Assembly: GCF_024806835.1 (NCBI RefSeq)
Contig: NZ_JANTYU010000002.1
Span: forward strand, 310,001-374,000
DNA: 64,000 bases
Source: Xanthomonas sp. 3793
Lineage (GTDB): Bacteria; Pseudomonadota; Gammaproteobacteria; Xanthomonadales; Xanthomonadaceae
Direction of reading: 5' to 3'
The translations under genes were made by a program, and so were the position numbers. Within the stretch, counting starts at the first letter, position 1. The number at the start of each line of letters is the position of its first letter. The notes below the pieces were generated by a model. That model did not search any database. It was given only the letters and a program-made list of their open reading frames with translations, and was not told where the DNA came from. Shown here piece by piece: positions 28,322 to 38,718 of the stretch.

Positions 28322-29407
28322 ATGAGCAGGCTGTTTAGAGACGTCGAGGGCGGGACGCTGTTCCCGCACGGAAGCGTGGTCTGCATCGGCGCTTTCGATG
28401 GCCTGCACCTGGGGCATCGGACGCTGGTGCAGCACGCCATCGCGCGCGCGCGCGCACTGGGCGTGCCGGCGGTGGCGTTGAGCTTCGAGCCGTTGCCGCG
28501 CGAATTTTTTGCGCCGGCCGCGCCGCCGCCGCGCTTGACCCTGGCGCGCGCCAAGATCGAAGGCCTGTACGACTTCGGTGCCGACAGCGTGGGCCTGATC
28601 CGTTTCGACGGCCGCTTGTCGGCAATGAGTGCCGAAGACTTCGTACGGCTGGCGCTGGTCGGCCGGCTATGCGCCAAAGAGGTGTGGATCGGCCCGGAAT
28701 TTCGTTTCGGCCATCGGCGTGGCGGCGATATCGGCTTGCTGCGTGCGTTGGGTGAACAGCATGGATTTGCGGCTGGCGAAATCACGCCGGTGCACCTGCA
28801 CGGCGAGCGGATTTCCGCCACGCGGATTCGCGAGCTGCTGGGCGCCGGGGAATTCGTGCATGCCGGGGAACTGCTCGGCCGCCCGTATGCCATCGGTGGG
28901 CGGGTGGTGCGCGGCAAGCAACTGGGGCGCACGCTGGGCTATCCCACCGCCAATCTGCGTTTCCCGCGCACTCCCGCGTTGTCGGGCATCTACGCGACCT
29001 GGGTGCATGGCGTGGCCGAGCGGCCGTGGCCATCGGTGTCCAGCTTCGGTACCCGGCCCACCGTGGCCGGCGTGGAGCCATTGCTGGAAGCGCACCTGTT
29101 CGATTTCCAGGGCGATCTGTATGGCCGGCATATCGAGGTCGAATTCGTCGCCAAGCTGCGCGATGAAGAAAAGTTCGATGGGCTGGACGCGTTGACCGCG
29201 CAGATGCATCGCGACGCCGAGCAGGCCCGCGCCGTGCTCAAGGCGAGCCCCTCGCGCCTGCCTGCCGATGCGGGCGTTGCTCGTTCCGTCGGTCTTCCCG
29301 TTGAGGGGCAGCGTGACAACGCTTCGCGCCATTTGGCAGATGCAGACGCCGTCGATGCCACCGCTTCGCAACATCCCCGTACATCTCCTTACGCAGCGCA
29401 ACGGTAG
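28322..29407 (+). CDS. ribF: Bifunctional riboflavin kinase/FAD synthetase
   Basis: This 361-residue enzyme makes FMN from riboflavin and then FAD. The N-terminal nucleotidyltransferase domain has CIGAFDGLHLGHRTLVQHA (HxGH-type motif) and a second segment ISATRIRELLGAGE. The C-terminal flavokinase shows GRVVRGKQLGRTLGYPTANL and SSFGTRPTVAG, ending in VEFVAKLRDEEKFDGLDAL. It is longer than most RibF proteins (about 310 aa). The last 50 residues after the kinase domain are low in hydrophobics and Ala/Asp/Ser-rich (DADAVDATASQH), and are probably disordered. ileS starts six bases downstream. Confidence 0.96.
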   Translation: MSRLFRDVEGGTLFPHGSVVCIGAFDGLHLGHRTLVQHAIARARALGVPAVALSFEPLPREFFAPAAPPPRLTLARAKIEGLYDFGADSVGLIRFDGRLSAMSAEDFVRLALVGRLCAKEVWIGPEFRFGHRRGGDIGLLRALGEQHGFAAGEITPVHLHGERISATRIRELLGAGEFVHAGELLGRPYAIGGRVVRGKQLGRTLGYPTANLRFPRTPALSGIYATWVHGVAERPWPSVSSFGTRPTVAGVEPLLEAHLFDFQGDLYGRHIEVEFVAKLRDEEKFDGLDALTAQMHRDAEQARAVLKASPSRLPADAGVARSVGLPVEGQRDNASRHLADADAVDATASQHPRTSPYAAQR

Positions 29408-29413
29408 ATTCCT

Positions 29414-32245
29414 GTGACCCAAGACTACAAAGCCACTCTCCATCTGCCTGCGACGGAATTTCCGATGCGCGGCGACCTGCCCAAGCGTGAGCCGGCGATG
29501 CTGGACCGCTGGGAGCGCGATGGGCTGTATGCGCAACTGCGTGCCAACGCGGCGGGGCGCCCGCTGTTCGTGCTGCACGATGGCCCGCCGTATGCCAATG
29601 GCCAGATCCATCTGGGTCACGCGGTCAACAAGATCCTCAAGGACATCATCGTCAAGTCGAAGTATCTGGCTGGCTTCGATGCGCCGTACATCCCGGGCTG
29701 GGATTGCCATGGCCTGCCGATCGAAATCGCGATCGAAAAGAAGTACGGCAAGGTCGGCGTCAAGCTGGACGCTGCCGAGTTCCGCCAGAAGTGCCGCGAA
29801 TACGCGACCGAGCAGATCGATCTGCAGCGGCGCGATTTCAAGCGCCTGGGCGTGGTCGGCGATTGGGATAACCCGTACAAGACGCTGGATTTCCGCTTCG
29901 AAGCCAATGAAATCCGCGCGCTGGCCAAGGTGGTGGACAACGGCCACCTGACGCGCGGCGTCAAGCCGGTGCATTGGTGCTTCGATTGCGGCTCTGCGCT
30001 GGCCGAGGCCGAGATCGAATACGCCGACAAGGTCTCGCCGACCGTGGATGTGGCCTATCCGGCGCGCGATCCGGCGGCGGTGGCTGCCGCATTCGGTGCC
30101 AGCCTGCCGGCAGGCACCAGCGTGGCGGTGCCGATCTGGACCACCACGCCGTGGACGCTGCCGGCGTCGCTGGCGGTGAGCCTGGGTGCGGAGCTCGATT
30201 ACGTGCTGGTCGAAGGCCCGGCCGACCGCGGCCAGCCGCGCTGGCTGGTGGTGGCTGAGGCCCTCGCGGCCAGGGTGCTGGCGCGCTACGGCGTGGACGA
30301 AGTGGCGGTGCATGGCCATGCCAAGGGCGCCGTGCTGGACCAGATGCTGCTGAACCACCCGTTCTATGCCGAGCGCGAGATCCCGCTGCTGCTGGGCGAC
30401 CACGTGTCGGCCGAGGACGGTACCGGCGCGGTGCACACCGCACCGGGCCATGGCCAGGAGGACTACCAGGTCTCCAAGCAGTACGGCCTGCTCGAGCGTT
30501 ACGGCGCTGCGCAGATCAACCCGGTGGACGGGCGTGGCGTGTACCTGCCCTCCACACCGCCGCTGGGCGACACCGTGCTGGCCGGGCTGCATATCTGGAA
30601 GGCCAACGACGTCATCATCGAGGCGCTGGGCGGCACCGGTGCGTTGCTGGCGGCCAGCAAGATGGAGCACAGCTATCCGCATTGCTGGCGCCACAAGACA
30701 CCAATCGCGTTCCGTGCCACGCCGCAGTGGTTCATCTCGATGGAGCAGGCCAACCTGCGCGCCGATGCGCTCAAGGCCATCGAGCAGGTGACCTGGTACC
30801 CGGCCTGGGGCCAGGCGCGAATCGCCGGCATGGTCGACGGCCGCCCGGACTGGACCATCTCGCGCCAGCGCACCTGGGGCGTGCCGATCGCGCTGTTCGT
30901 GCACCGCGAAACCGGCGAGCCGCATCCGCGCAGCACCGAGTTGCTGCGCCAGGTCGCCGACCGGGTGGAGCAGGGTGGCGTGGACGTGTGGTACACGCTG
31001 GACGCGGCCGAACTGCTGGGCGACGAAGCGGCCCACTACGACAAGATCACCGACATCCTGGATGTGTGGTTCGACTCCGGCGTGACCCATGAAGCGGTGC
31101 TGGTGGACCGCGGCCTGCCCAAGCCGGCCGACCTGTACCTGGAAGGCTCGGATCAGCATCGCGGCTGGTTCCAGTCCTCGCTGCTGAGCGGCGTGGCAAT
31201 GGACAAGGCGGCGCCGTACAAGCAGTGCCTCACCCACGGGTTCACCGTGGACGAGCACGGCCGCAAGATGTCCAAGTCTTCCGGCAACGGCATCGAGCCG
31301 CAGGAGATCATGAAGACCCTGGGCGCGGACATCCTGCGCCTGTGGATCGCGTCAAGCGACTACAGCAACGAGATGTCGCTGTCGCAGGAGATCCTCAAGC
31401 GCAATGCCGATGCGTATCGCCGCCTGCGCAATACCGCGCGCTTTTTGCTCGGCAATCTGCATGGCTTCGACCCGTTGCAGCATCTGGTGGCGCTGGACGA
31501 CATGGTGCTGCTGGACCGCTGGATCGTGCATCGCGCGCACGAGCTGCAGGAAAAGATCGTCGCCGCCTACGCGCGCTACGACTTTGCCGAGATCGTGCAG
31601 GCGCTGCTGAATTTCTGCAGCGTGGACCTGGGCTCGCTGTATCTGGACGTGACCAAGGACCGCCTGTACACGATGGCCGAGGATGCACGCGGCCGCCGTT
31701 CGGCGCAGAGCGCGATGTATCACGTGGCCGAAGCCTTCGTGCGCTGGATCGCGCCGGTGCTGAGCTTTACCGCCGAAGAGCTATGGGCGTATCTGCCGGG
31801 CGAGCATGTCGGCAACGTGTTGTTCGCCAACTGGTACGACGGCCTGGCGCCGCTGCCTGCCGATGCCGCATTGACCAGCGCGGATGTCGACAAGTTGCTG
31901 GCGCTGCGCGAGCAGGTGGCCAAGGTGCTGGAGCCGATGCGTGCCAATGGTGCGATCGGCGCGGCGCTGGAAGCGGAGATCACGGTTGCCGCCGATGCGC
32001 AGACCGCGGCGCGCTGGCAGCCGCTGGCCGAGGAGTTGCGTTTACTGTTCATCAGCGGCGATGTCACCGTGACCGCGGCCAGCACCGACGACATCTTCGT
32101 CAGCGCGCAACCGACCACCAAGGCCAAGTGCGTGCGCTGCTGGCACCACCAGGCCAGCGTGGGCAGCGATGCGCGCCACCCGGAGCTGTGCAGCCGCTGC
32201 GTCAGCAATATCGAAGGCCCCGGCGAGGATCGTCGCTGGTTCTGA
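29414..32245 (+). CDS. ileS: Isoleucyl-tRNA synthetase
   Basis: This is a 943-residue class I synthetase charging tRNA-Ile. The HIGH motif is in [20 protein letters not shown] (about residues 57-76). The CP1 editing domain includes [11 protein letters not shown] and [16 protein letters not shown]. The tungsten-like pair [10 protein letters not shown] and [12 protein letters not shown] precedes [10 protein letters not shown] (KMSKS). The C-terminal zinc finger is CVRCWHH...CSRCVSNI. The start is a GTG (29414), giving [20 protein letters not shown]. It is probably translated with ribF. This is the bacterial, pseudomonic-acid-sensitive type judged by the C-terminal zinc motif. Confidence 0.97.
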   Translation: MTQDYKATLHLPATEFPMRGDLPKREPAMLDRWERDGLYAQLRANAAGRPLFVLHDGPPYANGQIHLGHAVNKILKDIIVKSKYLAGFDAPYIPGWDCHGLPIEIAIEKKYGKVGVKLDAAEFRQKCREYATEQIDLQRRDFKRLGVVGDWDNPYKTLDFRFEANEIRALAKVVDNGHLTRGVKPVHWCFDCGSALAEAEIEYADKVSPTVDVAYPARDPAAVAAAFGASLPAGTSVAVPIWTTTPWTLPASLAVSLGAELDYVLVEGPADRGQPRWLVVAEALAARVLARYGVDEVAVHGHAKGAVLDQMLLNHPFYAEREIPLLLGDHVSAEDGTGAVHTAPGHGQEDYQVSKQYGLLERYGAAQINPVDGRGVYLPSTPPLGDTVLAGLHIWKANDVIIEALGGTGALLAASKMEHSYPHCWRHKTPIAFRATPQWFISMEQANLRADALKAIEQVTWYPAWGQARIAGMVDGRPDWTISRQRTWGVPIALFVHRETGEPHPRSTELLRQVADRVEQGGVDVWYTLDAAELLGDEAAHYDKITDILDVWFDSGVTHEAVLVDRGLPKPADLYLEGSDQHRGWFQSSLLSGVAMDKAAPYKQCLTHGFTVDEHGRKMSKSSGNGIEPQEIMKTLGADILRLWIASSDYSNEMSLSQEILKRNADAYRRLRNTARFLLGNLHGFDPLQHLVALDDMVLLDRWIVHRAHELQEKIVAAYARYDFAEIVQALLNFCSVDLGSLYLDVTKDRLYTMAEDARGRRSAQSAMYHVAEAFVRWIAPVLSFTAEELWAYLPGEHVGNVLFANWYDGLAPLPADAALTSADVDKLLALREQVAKVLEPMRANGAIGAALEAEITVAADAQTAARWQPLAEELRLLFISGDVTVTAASTDDIFVSAQPTTKAKCVRCWHHQASVGSDARHPELCSRCVSNIEGPGEDRRWF

Positions 32246-32508
32246 TGGGTTTGCACGATGCGCATGGCGGGCCGATCCTGCCACGCGTGATCCAGAACCC
32301 GTATGGGCCCGGCTTGCGCCTGCGTGCGACCTCGTTCGCAGGCGCTGCGGCAGGGTGACTGCGCCAGCATCGCATTTCCCAGCTTGCTGAAGCGTGGCGC
32401 ATGCGGCAAGGCGGGGCGGGGCGGCTGGCTCCGAGGTCCATGCCATCCTTGCGCGCCTGTCTTCCGGCTTTCGTTCTGCCACCGTCATCCTCAACGCCAT
32501 CCAGGCAT

Positions 32509-32528
32509 CTTCTCCGGCGTCGGAGAAG
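32509..32528. other. Short hairpin in the ileS-lspA gap
   Basis: The gap 32246-32553 (308 bp) holds no gene that I can support. The only clear structure is CTTCTCCG-GCGT-CGGAGAAG, 25 bp upstream of the lspA ATG, where it could affect ribosome access. Because lspA usually follows ileS directly, the long gap is mildly unusual. Confidence 0.4.
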
Positions 32529-32553
32529 TCACCACCAACTGCGACCTTCCGAC

Positions 32554-33072
32554 ATGAGTCAACGCCCCAAACCCTCCGCCCTGATCTGGTTGCTGCTGTC
32601 CGCACTCGTGGTCGGGCTGGACCAGTGGAGCAAGGCCTGGGTGTTGTCCAGCCTGCCCGAATACACCCCGGTGCCGGTCATCGACGGCTTCTGGAACTGG
32701 TACCGCACCTATAACACCGGTGCAGCCTTCAGCTTCCTGAGCGATGCCGGCGGATGGCAGCTGTGGTTCTTCACCGCGCTGGCGGTGGGCATCAGTGGCC
32801 TGCTGGCGTTCTGGCTGTCGCGCACCGCGCGTGGGCAGTGGCGCAGCGCGCTGCCCTACGCGCTGGTGATCGGCGGGGCGATCGGCAATGTGATCGACCG
32901 GTTGATGCACGGCCACGTGGTCGATTTCATCCAGTGGTATATCGGCAGCCATACCTGGCCGTCATTCAACATCGCGGACTCGGCCATCGTGGGCGGTGCC
33001 ATCGGGATTGCAGTGTTCGGGCTGTTCGACAAGGGCGGCAAACACGAGCCGGGAATCGGGAATCTCCCCTGA
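32554..33072 (+). CDS. lspA: Lipoprotein signal peptidase
   Basis: This is a 172-residue inner-membrane aspartyl protease that cleaves prolipoprotein signal peptides. Four transmembrane helices are visible. The family motifs are [22 protein letters not shown], the catalytic Asp in [15 protein letters not shown] and the second catalytic Asp in [12 protein letters not shown]. The ATG at 32554 ([15 protein letters not shown]) fits the family. The last residues (GIGNLP) are encoded by two copies of the dispersed 7-mer GGGAATC (33051-33064), so the C-terminus seems to have been altered by this repeat. Confidence 0.96.
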   Translation: MSQRPKPSALIWLLLSALVVGLDQWSKAWVLSSLPEYTPVPVIDGFWNWYRTYNTGAAFSFLSDAGGWQLWFFTALAVGISGLLAFWLSRTARGQWRSALPYALVIGGAIGNVIDRLMHGHVVDFIQWYIGSHTWPSFNIADSAIVGGAIGIAVFGLFDKGGKHEPGIGNLP

Positions 33073-33138
33073 AGCCCCGGTGCCGACGCGCGTCACCCGG
33101 TCCGACCCCTCTTTCTCCATTCCCGTAGAATGCCCGTC

Positions 33139-34089
33139 ATGGATGTCCTGCTCGCCAATCCCCGTGGTTTCTGTGCCGGTGTCGACCGCGCGATCGAGAT
33201 CGTCAAGCGCGCGATCGAGACGCTGGGCGCGCCGATCTATGTGCGCCATGAAGTGGTGCACAACCGCTTCGTGGTCGACGACCTGAAGCAGCGCGGTGCG
33301 GTCTTCGTCGAAGAGCTCGACGAGGTGCCCGACAACGCCACGGTGATCTTCAGCGCACACGGCGTCTCGCAGGCGGTGCGCCAGGAGGCCGAGCGCCGCG
33401 GCTTGAAGGTGTTCGACGCGACCTGTCCGCTGGTGACCAAGGTGCATTTCGAGGTTGCCCGCCACTGCCGTGCCGGTCGCGATGTGGTGCTGATCGGCCA
33501 TGCCGGGCACCCGGAAGTGGAAGGCACCATGGGGCAGTGGAGCCGCGAGCGCGGCCCGGGCACGATCTATCTGGTCGAGGACATCGAGCAGGTTGCCACG
33601 CTGCAGATTCGCCAGCCCGACAATCTCGCCTACACCACCCAGACCACGCTGTCGGTCGACGACACCATGGGCATCATCGAGGCGCTGCGTGCGCGCTACC
33701 CGGCGATGCAGGGGCCGCGCCACGATGACATCTGCTATGCCACCCAGAACCGCCAGGACGCAGTGCGCGATCTGGCGCGCCAGTGCGACCTGGTGCTGGT
33801 GGTCGGCTCGCCCAATAGCTCCAATTCCAATCGACTGAGCGAACTCGCACGCCGCGACGGGGTGGAGTCGTATCTGATCGACAATGCCGGCGAGATCGAT
33901 CCGGCCTGGATCGTCGGCAAGCAGCACATCGGCCTGACCGCTGGCGCCTCCGCCCCGCAGGTGCTGGTCGATGGCGTGCTGGCGCGGTTGCGCGAGCTGG
34001 GCGCCAACAGTGTGTGCGAGCTGGAAGGCGAGCCCGAATCGATGGTGTTCGCGCTGCCCAAGGAATTGCGGTTGCGCCTGGTCAGCTGA
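33139..34089 (+). CDS. ispH: 4-hydroxy-3-methylbut-2-enyl diphosphate reductase
   Basis: This 316-residue iron-sulfur enzyme is the last step of the MEP pathway, making IPP and DMAPP. The three cluster-binding cysteines are seen in [24 protein letters not shown] and [19 protein letters not shown] and [13 protein letters not shown] are the other conserved active-site segments. I used the ATG at 33139 ([10 protein letters not shown]), the usual IspH N-terminus. An in-frame ATG at 33130 would add three residues. It is the last gene of the murJ-to-ispH run. Confidence 0.96.
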   Translation: MDVLLANPRGFCAGVDRAIEIVKRAIETLGAPIYVRHEVVHNRFVVDDLKQRGAVFVEELDEVPDNATVIFSAHGVSQAVRQEAERRGLKVFDATCPLVTKVHFEVARHCRAGRDVVLIGHAGHPEVEGTMGQWSRERGPGTIYLVEDIEQVATLQIRQPDNLAYTTQTTLSVDDTMGIIEALRARYPAMQGPRHDDICYATQNRQDAVRDLARQCDLVLVVGSPNSSNSNRLSELARRDGVESYLIDNAGEIDPAWIVGKQHIGLTAGASAPQVLVDGVLARLRELGANSVCELEGEPESMVFALPKELRLRLVS

Positions 34090-34192
34090 CTTCACGTCAG
34101 CAGCCAAAGCTGCCGGGCAGGGCAGGGAGAGCGACGTCCGGGTGTCGGCACGTCTGGCAGACCATTCGCGCAGCTGGCCGCCACGGCGGCGA

Positions 34193-34222
34193 TTGACCAG
34201 CCCCTGGCTCCGCTCCTACAAT
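34193..34222 (+). promoter_or_regulatory. Sigma-70 promoter of tRNA-Thr
   Basis: TTGACC (34193-34198) and TACAAT (34217-34222) are 18 bp apart, with the -10 element ending nine bases before the tRNA. The hexamers and spacing are the same as in the rplU promoter. Confidence 0.8.
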
Positions 34223-34231
34223 GCACGGCTC

Positions 34232-34307
34232 GCCGGAATAGCTCAGTTGGTAGAGCGGCGCATTCGTAATGCGTAGGTCGTAGGTTCGATTCCTATTTCC
34301 GGCACCA
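34232..34307 (+). tRNA. tRNA-Thr (anticodon CGU)
   Basis: The 76-nt gene folds as a complete cloverleaf. The acceptor stem is GCCGGAA/TTCCGGC, the D-arm GCTCAGTTGGTAGAGC, the anticodon loop TTCGTAA with CGT at 34265-34267, and the T-arm TAGGTTCGATTCCTA. The discriminator is A, and the 3' CCA is encoded in the genome. It reads ACG codons. No other tRNA is adjacent. Confidence 0.97.
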
Positions 34308-34454
34308 TCGCTTCAGCACTGGGTCGGCCCTTGGCCGGCCCAGTTGCGTTTCTGGCGTTCGCAAGCGTATTTCACGTGATTTGCGCATCGATTGCACTGC
34401 AACCGCAGGCTGCGACGACGGGCGTCATGGCCTGCATCTTTGCTTACGCTGCGC

Positions 34455-34471
34455 TGCGACAACATGTCGCA
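34455..34471. promoter_or_regulatory. Perfect dyad upstream of cyoABCD
   Basis: TGCGACA-ACA-TGTCGCA is a perfect 7-3-7 inverted repeat about 190 bp upstream of cyoA, in the 356-bp gap 34308-34663. It resembles an operator in form. The regulator is unknown, and no clear promoter was identified in the gap. Confidence 0.45.
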
Positions 34472-34663
34472 CGGTTTTGCGCGCATTTATTGCGGCAGAT
34501 CATTGCCAATGGGTTTCGTGCAGGTGCAGCAAAGATTAAAATTGGCGCGCTAACCTGCAACTTCGGTCTGCGTGGGCCCTCCCTCAAAAAGAAGGGCATC
34601 GCCGGACATCTCCCTTGCTGGAGACGATGCGCGGCTGGCGTTCCTTCGCACTTGGATCGACCG

Positions 34664-35599
34664 ATGATTCCGCTGAAACATCTCGGGCGTTTACTTCGTC
34701 CAGGTCTGATGTTGCCGTTCCTGCTGTTGGCAGGCTGCAACTCGGCCATCCTCAATCCGAAAGGCCAGATCGGCCACGACGAGAAGCAACTGCTGATCAC
34801 CTCGGTGGTGCTGATGCTGATCGTGGTCATCCCGGTGATCGTGATGACGATTGCGTTCGCGTGGAAGTACCGCGCATCCAACACGAAGGCGCGCTACGAG
34901 CCGGACTGGTCGCATTCCACCGCGATCGAAGTGGTGGTGTGGTCGATCCCGTGCGTGATCATCCTGGTGCTGGCGGTGCTGACCTGGCGCTCGTCGCATG
35001 CGCTGGACCCATACCGGCCGCTGGATTCGGACGTCAAGCCGATCACCATCGAAGCGGTGTCGCTGGACTGGAAGTGGATGTTCATCTACCCGGACCAGAA
35101 CATCGCCACGGTCAACGAGATCGCGTTCCCGGTGCATACGCCGCTGAACTTCAAGATCACCTCAGACACGGTGATGAACTCGTTCTTCATTCCGCACCTG
35201 GGCACCATGATCTACGCGATGGCGGGCATGGAAACCAAGCTGCATCTGGTGGCCAACGAGCCAGGCGAATACTTCGGCCTGTCGACCAACTACAGCGGTC
35301 ACGGCTTCTCGAAGATGAGCTTCAAGGCGCATGCCGTGGATCAGGCCGGCTTCGATGCATGGGTGGCCAAGGTCAAGGCATCGCCGACCGCGTTGAACGC
35401 TGCCGAGTACCAGGTGCTGGCCGCCAACCGCAACGACAAGGAACAGTATCCGGTCACCTACTACTCGTCGGTGCAGGACGGCATGTTCCGCTCGCTGGTC
35501 GACAAATACATGAATGGTCCGGGCCACAACAAAGGCCACGGCGACCATGAGGCATCGGCTGCAGAGCCGGTTGCCATGTGCACTTCTGGAGACAAGTGA
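34664..35599 (+). CDS. cyoA: Cytochrome bo3 ubiquinol oxidase subunit II
   Basis: This is a 311-residue subunit of the terminal quinol oxidase. The lipoprotein signal [20 protein letters not shown] is followed by LLAGC, placing the lipidated Cys near residue 25. Two transmembrane helices follow (about residues 40-65 and 85-105), then a periplasmic cupredoxin-like domain. The CuA ligands (two Cys and His) of cytochrome c oxidases are absent from [20 protein letters not shown] and [14 protein letters not shown], so it is a quinol rather than a cytochrome c oxidase. The ATG at 34664 was chosen to begin the signal peptide. The stop shares a base with the cyoB start (TGATG). Confidence 0.94.
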   Translation: MIPLKHLGRLLRPGLMLPFLLLAGCNSAILNPKGQIGHDEKQLLITSVVLMLIVVIPVIVMTIAFAWKYRASNTKARYEPDWSHSTAIEVVVWSIPCVIILVLAVLTWRSSHALDPYRPLDSDVKPITIEAVSLDWKWMFIYPDQNIATVNEIAFPVHTPLNFKITSDTVMNSFFIPHLGTMIYAMAGMETKLHLVANEPGEYFGLSTNYSGHGFSKMSFKAHAVDQAGFDAWVAKVKASPTALNAAEYQVLAANRNDKEQYPVTYYSSVQDGMFRSLVDKYMNGPGHNKGHGDHEASAAEPVAMCTSGDK

Positions 35600-37599
35600 T
35601 GCTAGGCAAACTTACGATCGAGGCGGTTCCGTACCACGAGCCGATCATCATGGTCGCTCTCGGTGGTGCCGGCCTGCTCGGCCTGCTCATCGCTGGCGCC
35701 ATCACCAAGTACAAGCTGTGGGGCTACCTGTGGAACGAGTGGTTCACCTCGGTGGATCACAAGCGCATCGGCGTGATGTACATCATCGTGGCGCTGGTCA
35801 TGTTGCTGCGCGGCTTCGCCGATGCGGCGATGATGCGTACTCAGCAGGCGCTGGCGGGTAACGGTGGCGAAGGCGTCCTGCCGCCGCACCACTATGACCA
35901 GATCTTTACCGCGCATGGCGTGATCATGATCTTCTTCATGGCCATGCCGTTCATGACCGGCCTGTTGAACCTGATCGTGCCGCTGCAGATCGGCGCACGC
36001 GACGTGGCGTTTCCGTTCCTGAACTCGCTGAGCTTCTGGCTGTTCGTGGCCGGTGCGGCGCTGATCAACATCTCGCTGGGCGTCGGCGAATTCGCGCAGA
36101 CCGGCTGGCTGGCCTATCCGCCGTTGTCGGGGCTGGAATACAGTCCAGGGGTCGGTGTCGATTACTACATCTGGGCATTGCAGGTGTCTGGTCTAGGCAC
36201 GTTGCTGACCGGCATCAACTTCTTCGTGACGATCATGCGGATGCGCGCGCCGGGCATGACCCTGATGCGCATGCCGATCTTCACCTGGACCGCGCTGATC
36301 ACCAACATCCTGATCATCGCTGCGTTCCCGATCCTGACCGTGGCGCTGGCGCTGCTGGGTGCGGACCGTTACCTGGGCACGCACTTCTTCACCAACGACG
36401 GTGGCGGCAACGCCATGATGTACGTCAACCTGATCTGGATCTGGGGTCACCCGGAGGTCTACATCCTGATCCTGCCGGCGTTCGGCATCTTCTCCGAGTT
36501 GATCGCCACCTATAGCCGCAAGCGCCTGTTCGGCTACACCTCGATGGTCTACGCCACCTCGTGCATCGGCGTGCTGTCGTTCGTGGTGTGGTTGCACCAC
36601 TTCTTCACCATGGGCTCGGGTGCCAACGTCAATGCCTTCTTCGGCATCACGACGATGATCATCTCGATCCCGACCGGTGTGAAGATCTTCAACTGGCTGT
36701 TCACCATGTTCCGCGGTCGCGTGCACATGACCTCGCCGGTGCTGTGGACGATCGGCTTCATCATCACCTTCACCATCGGCGGCATGACCGGCGTGATGCT
36801 GGCGATCCCGGCGGTGGACTTCGTGCTGCACAACAGCCTGTTCCTGATCGCGCACTTCCATAACGTGATCATCGGCGGCGTGGTGTTCGGTTACCTGGCC
36901 GGCCTGACCTACTGGTTCCCGAAGGCGTTCGGCTTCAAGCTCAACGAGAAGATCGGCAAGGCCTCGTTCTGGTGCTGGATCATCGGCTTCTTCGTGGCCT
37001 TCATGCCGCTGTACGTGCTCGGCTTCATGGGCATGACCCGTCGCATGAACACCTACAACCATCCCGAGTGGGCGCCGTGGCTGTATGTCGCTGCGGTGGG
37101 TGCTGCGATCATCGGCCTGGGCATCTTCCTGAATCTGGTGCAGATCGGTTACAGCGTCTGGAAGCGCAAGGAGCACATGGACCACACGGGCGATCCGTGG
37201 GATGGCCGCACCCTGGAGTGGGCCACCTCCTCGCCGCCGCCGTTCTACAACTTCGCCGTGCTGCCGCACATCGACGACCGCGATCAGTTCTGGGCCGACA
37301 AGCAGAACGGCAAGGGCTGGGTGCGTCCGTCCAAGTACGAACCCATCCACATGCCGCGCAACACCGGTGCAGGCGTGTATATCGGCGCCTTCAGCGTGCT
37401 GCTGGGCTTCGGCCTGATCTGGCACATCTGGTGGCTGGCCATCATTGGCCTGGTGGGCATGATCGGCAGCTTCATCGCGCGCACCTTCGACGACGACATC
37501 GATTACTGGGTGCCGGCCGATGAAGTGGAGCGCATCGAAAACGCGCGCTTTGCGCTGCTCGAACAGCAACAGGCGGCGCAGGCCGCGAAGGTGGTATGA
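35599..37599 (+). CDS. cyoB: Cytochrome bo3 ubiquinol oxidase subunit I
   Basis: This 666-residue catalytic subunit carries heme b, heme o and CuB, and reduces oxygen while pumping protons. About 15 transmembrane helices are present. Haem/copper ligand regions include [35 protein letters not shown] (His-Pro-Glu-Val-Tyr of the CuB/cross-link site), [11 protein letters not shown] and [20 protein letters not shown]. The quinol-oxidase-specific N-terminal [14 protein letters not shown] segment is present. It overlaps cyoA and cyoC by one and four bases respectively, indicating tight translational coupling. Confidence 0.97.
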   Translation: MLGKLTIEAVPYHEPIIMVALGGAGLLGLLIAGAITKYKLWGYLWNEWFTSVDHKRIGVMYIIVALVMLLRGFADAAMMRTQQALAGNGGEGVLPPHHYDQIFTAHGVIMIFFMAMPFMTGLLNLIVPLQIGARDVAFPFLNSLSFWLFVAGAALINISLGVGEFAQTGWLAYPPLSGLEYSPGVGVDYYIWALQVSGLGTLLTGINFFVTIMRMRAPGMTLMRMPIFTWTALITNILIIAAFPILTVALALLGADRYLGTHFFTNDGGGNAMMYVNLIWIWGHPEVYILILPAFGIFSELIATYSRKRLFGYTSMVYATSCIGVLSFVVWLHHFFTMGSGANVNAFFGITTMIISIPTGVKIFNWLFTMFRGRVHMTSPVLWTIGFIITFTIGGMTGVMLAIPAVDFVLHNSLFLIAHFHNVIIGGVVFGYLAGLTYWFPKAFGFKLNEKIGKASFWCWIIGFFVAFMPLYVLGFMGMTRRMNTYNHPEWAPWLYVAAVGAAIIGLGIFLNLVQIGYSVWKRKEHMDHTGDPWDGRTLEWATSSPPPFYNFAVLPHIDDRDQFWADKQNGKGWVRPSKYEPIHMPRNTGAGVYIGAFSVLLGFGLIWHIWWLAIIGLVGMIGSFIARTFDDDIDYWVPADEVERIENARFALLEQQQAAQAAKVV

Positions 37600-38228
37600 C
37601 CATGGCTTCCTCGACCACGCTTGACCACGCCGCCCACGCGGGCGGCCACGATCACGACCACGAGCATCACGACGGCGGTGGCAACACCGTCTTCGGGTTC
37701 TGGGTCTACCTGATGAGCGACTGCCTGCTGTTTGCCGGTCTGTTCGCCACCTATGCGGTGCTCTCCGGCGCCACGGTGGATGGGCCGACCGCCAAGGAGC
37801 TGTTCGACCTGAAGTTCGTGCTGGTGGAAACCTTCCTGCTGTTGTTCAGCAGCTTGAGCTTTGGCTTTGCGATGATTGCCGCGCACAAGCGCAAGATGGG
37901 CGGCCTGTATGGCTGGCTGGCTGTCACCGCGCTGCTGGGTATCGGCTTCCTGTGCATGGAAATCTGGGAGTTCAACCACCTGATCCATGAAGGTGCCGGC
38001 CCGGGACGCAGCGCATTCCTGTCCGCCTTCTTCACCCTGGTCGGTACCCACGGTCTGCACGTGGCATCGGGCCTGTTGTGGATGGCGGTGCTGGTGATCC
38101 AGATCTCCAAGAACGGCCTGACTGCGCGCAACAGCACGCGTCTGGCCTGCCTGAGCCTGTTCTGGCACTTCCTGGACATCATCTGGATCGGTGTGTTCAC
38201 CGTCGTCTATCTGCTGGGAGCGCTGTAA
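37596..38228 (+). CDS. cyoC: Cytochrome bo3 ubiquinol oxidase subunit III
   Basis: This is a 210-residue integral membrane subunit with five predicted helices. The N-terminus is His/Asp-rich ([20 protein letters not shown]), as in many CyoC proteins. It is followed by [20 protein letters not shown], the signature of the subunit III family, and [14 protein letters not shown] near the end. Its ATG overlaps the cyoB stop (ATGA) and its stop shares a base with the cyoD ATG. Confidence 0.96.
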   Translation: MTMASSTTLDHAAHAGGHDHDHEHHDGGGNTVFGFWVYLMSDCLLFAGLFATYAVLSGATVDGPTAKELFDLKFVLVETFLLLFSSLSFGFAMIAAHKRKMGGLYGWLAVTALLGIGFLCMEIWEFNHLIHEGAGPGRSAFLSAFFTLVGTHGLHVASGLLWMAVLVIQISKNGLTARNSTRLACLSLFWHFLDIIWIGVFTVVYLLGAL

Positions 38229-38563
38229 TGGCCAATCACCACCACACCGATACCGCGGCCGATGCGCATGCCGGCGGTTTGAAGTCCTATCTGATCGGCT
38301 TCGTCATGGCTGTCATCCTCACCGTCATCCCGTTTGCGATGGTGATGAGCGGGGCGTTCTCCAAGGGTGTCACCATCGTCGTGATCTCGGTCATGGCCGC
38401 AGTGCAGATGCTGGTGCACATGGTGTACTTCCTGCATATGGATCGCACGCCCGAGCAGCGCTCCAACGTGCAGGTGGGCCTGTTCTCGTTGCTGATCATC
38501 GGCATCGTGATCGTCGGCTCGCTGTGGGTGCTGCACAACATGAACGTCAACATGATGCATTGA
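38228..38563 (+). CDS. cyoD: Cytochrome bo3 ubiquinol oxidase subunit IV
   Basis: This is a 111-residue small subunit with three membrane helices and a His-containing N-terminus ([17 protein letters not shown]). Conserved features are LKSYLIGFVMAVILTVIPFA and VHMVYFLHMDRTPEQRSN. It ends the operon: a terminator follows at 38587, and no cyoE (haem O synthase) is present here, so that gene must lie elsewhere. Confidence 0.95.
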   Translation: MANHHHTDTAADAHAGGLKSYLIGFVMAVILTVIPFAMVMSGAFSKGVTIVVISVMAAVQMLVHMVYFLHMDRTPEQRSNVQVGLFSLLIIGIVIVGSLWVLHNMNVNMMH

Positions 38564-38586
38564 GACGGCGCAGTGCCGGATCGGAG

Positions 38587-38616
38587 AAAGCCGCCAGCGA
38601 TGGGCGGCTTTTTTTT
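38587..38616 (+). terminator. Rho-independent terminator of cyoABCD
   Basis: The stem AAGCCGCC/GGCGGCTT with a seven-base loop is followed by eight T residues, 24 bp after the cyoD stop. Confidence 0.92.
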
Positions 38617-38718
38617 GCGCATGAATTTGCCTGCGGCATGACCAATGGCATACGGGGAAGCCGTGGTGGGCGCTTAGCATCGTGGGCTTGCCTGTTCCAG
38701 GTCACCTGCGGAGTTGCG

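Noticed and set aside
28667-31258. A long open frame antisense to ribF and ileS
   Set aside because: The composition is typical of antisense reading of GC-rich genes, and both sense genes are complete.
34232-34307. tRNA-Thr as an integration site of a mobile island
   Set aside because: The tRNA is followed by cyoABCD with no integrase and no repeat of the tRNA 3' end in the visible downstream sequence.
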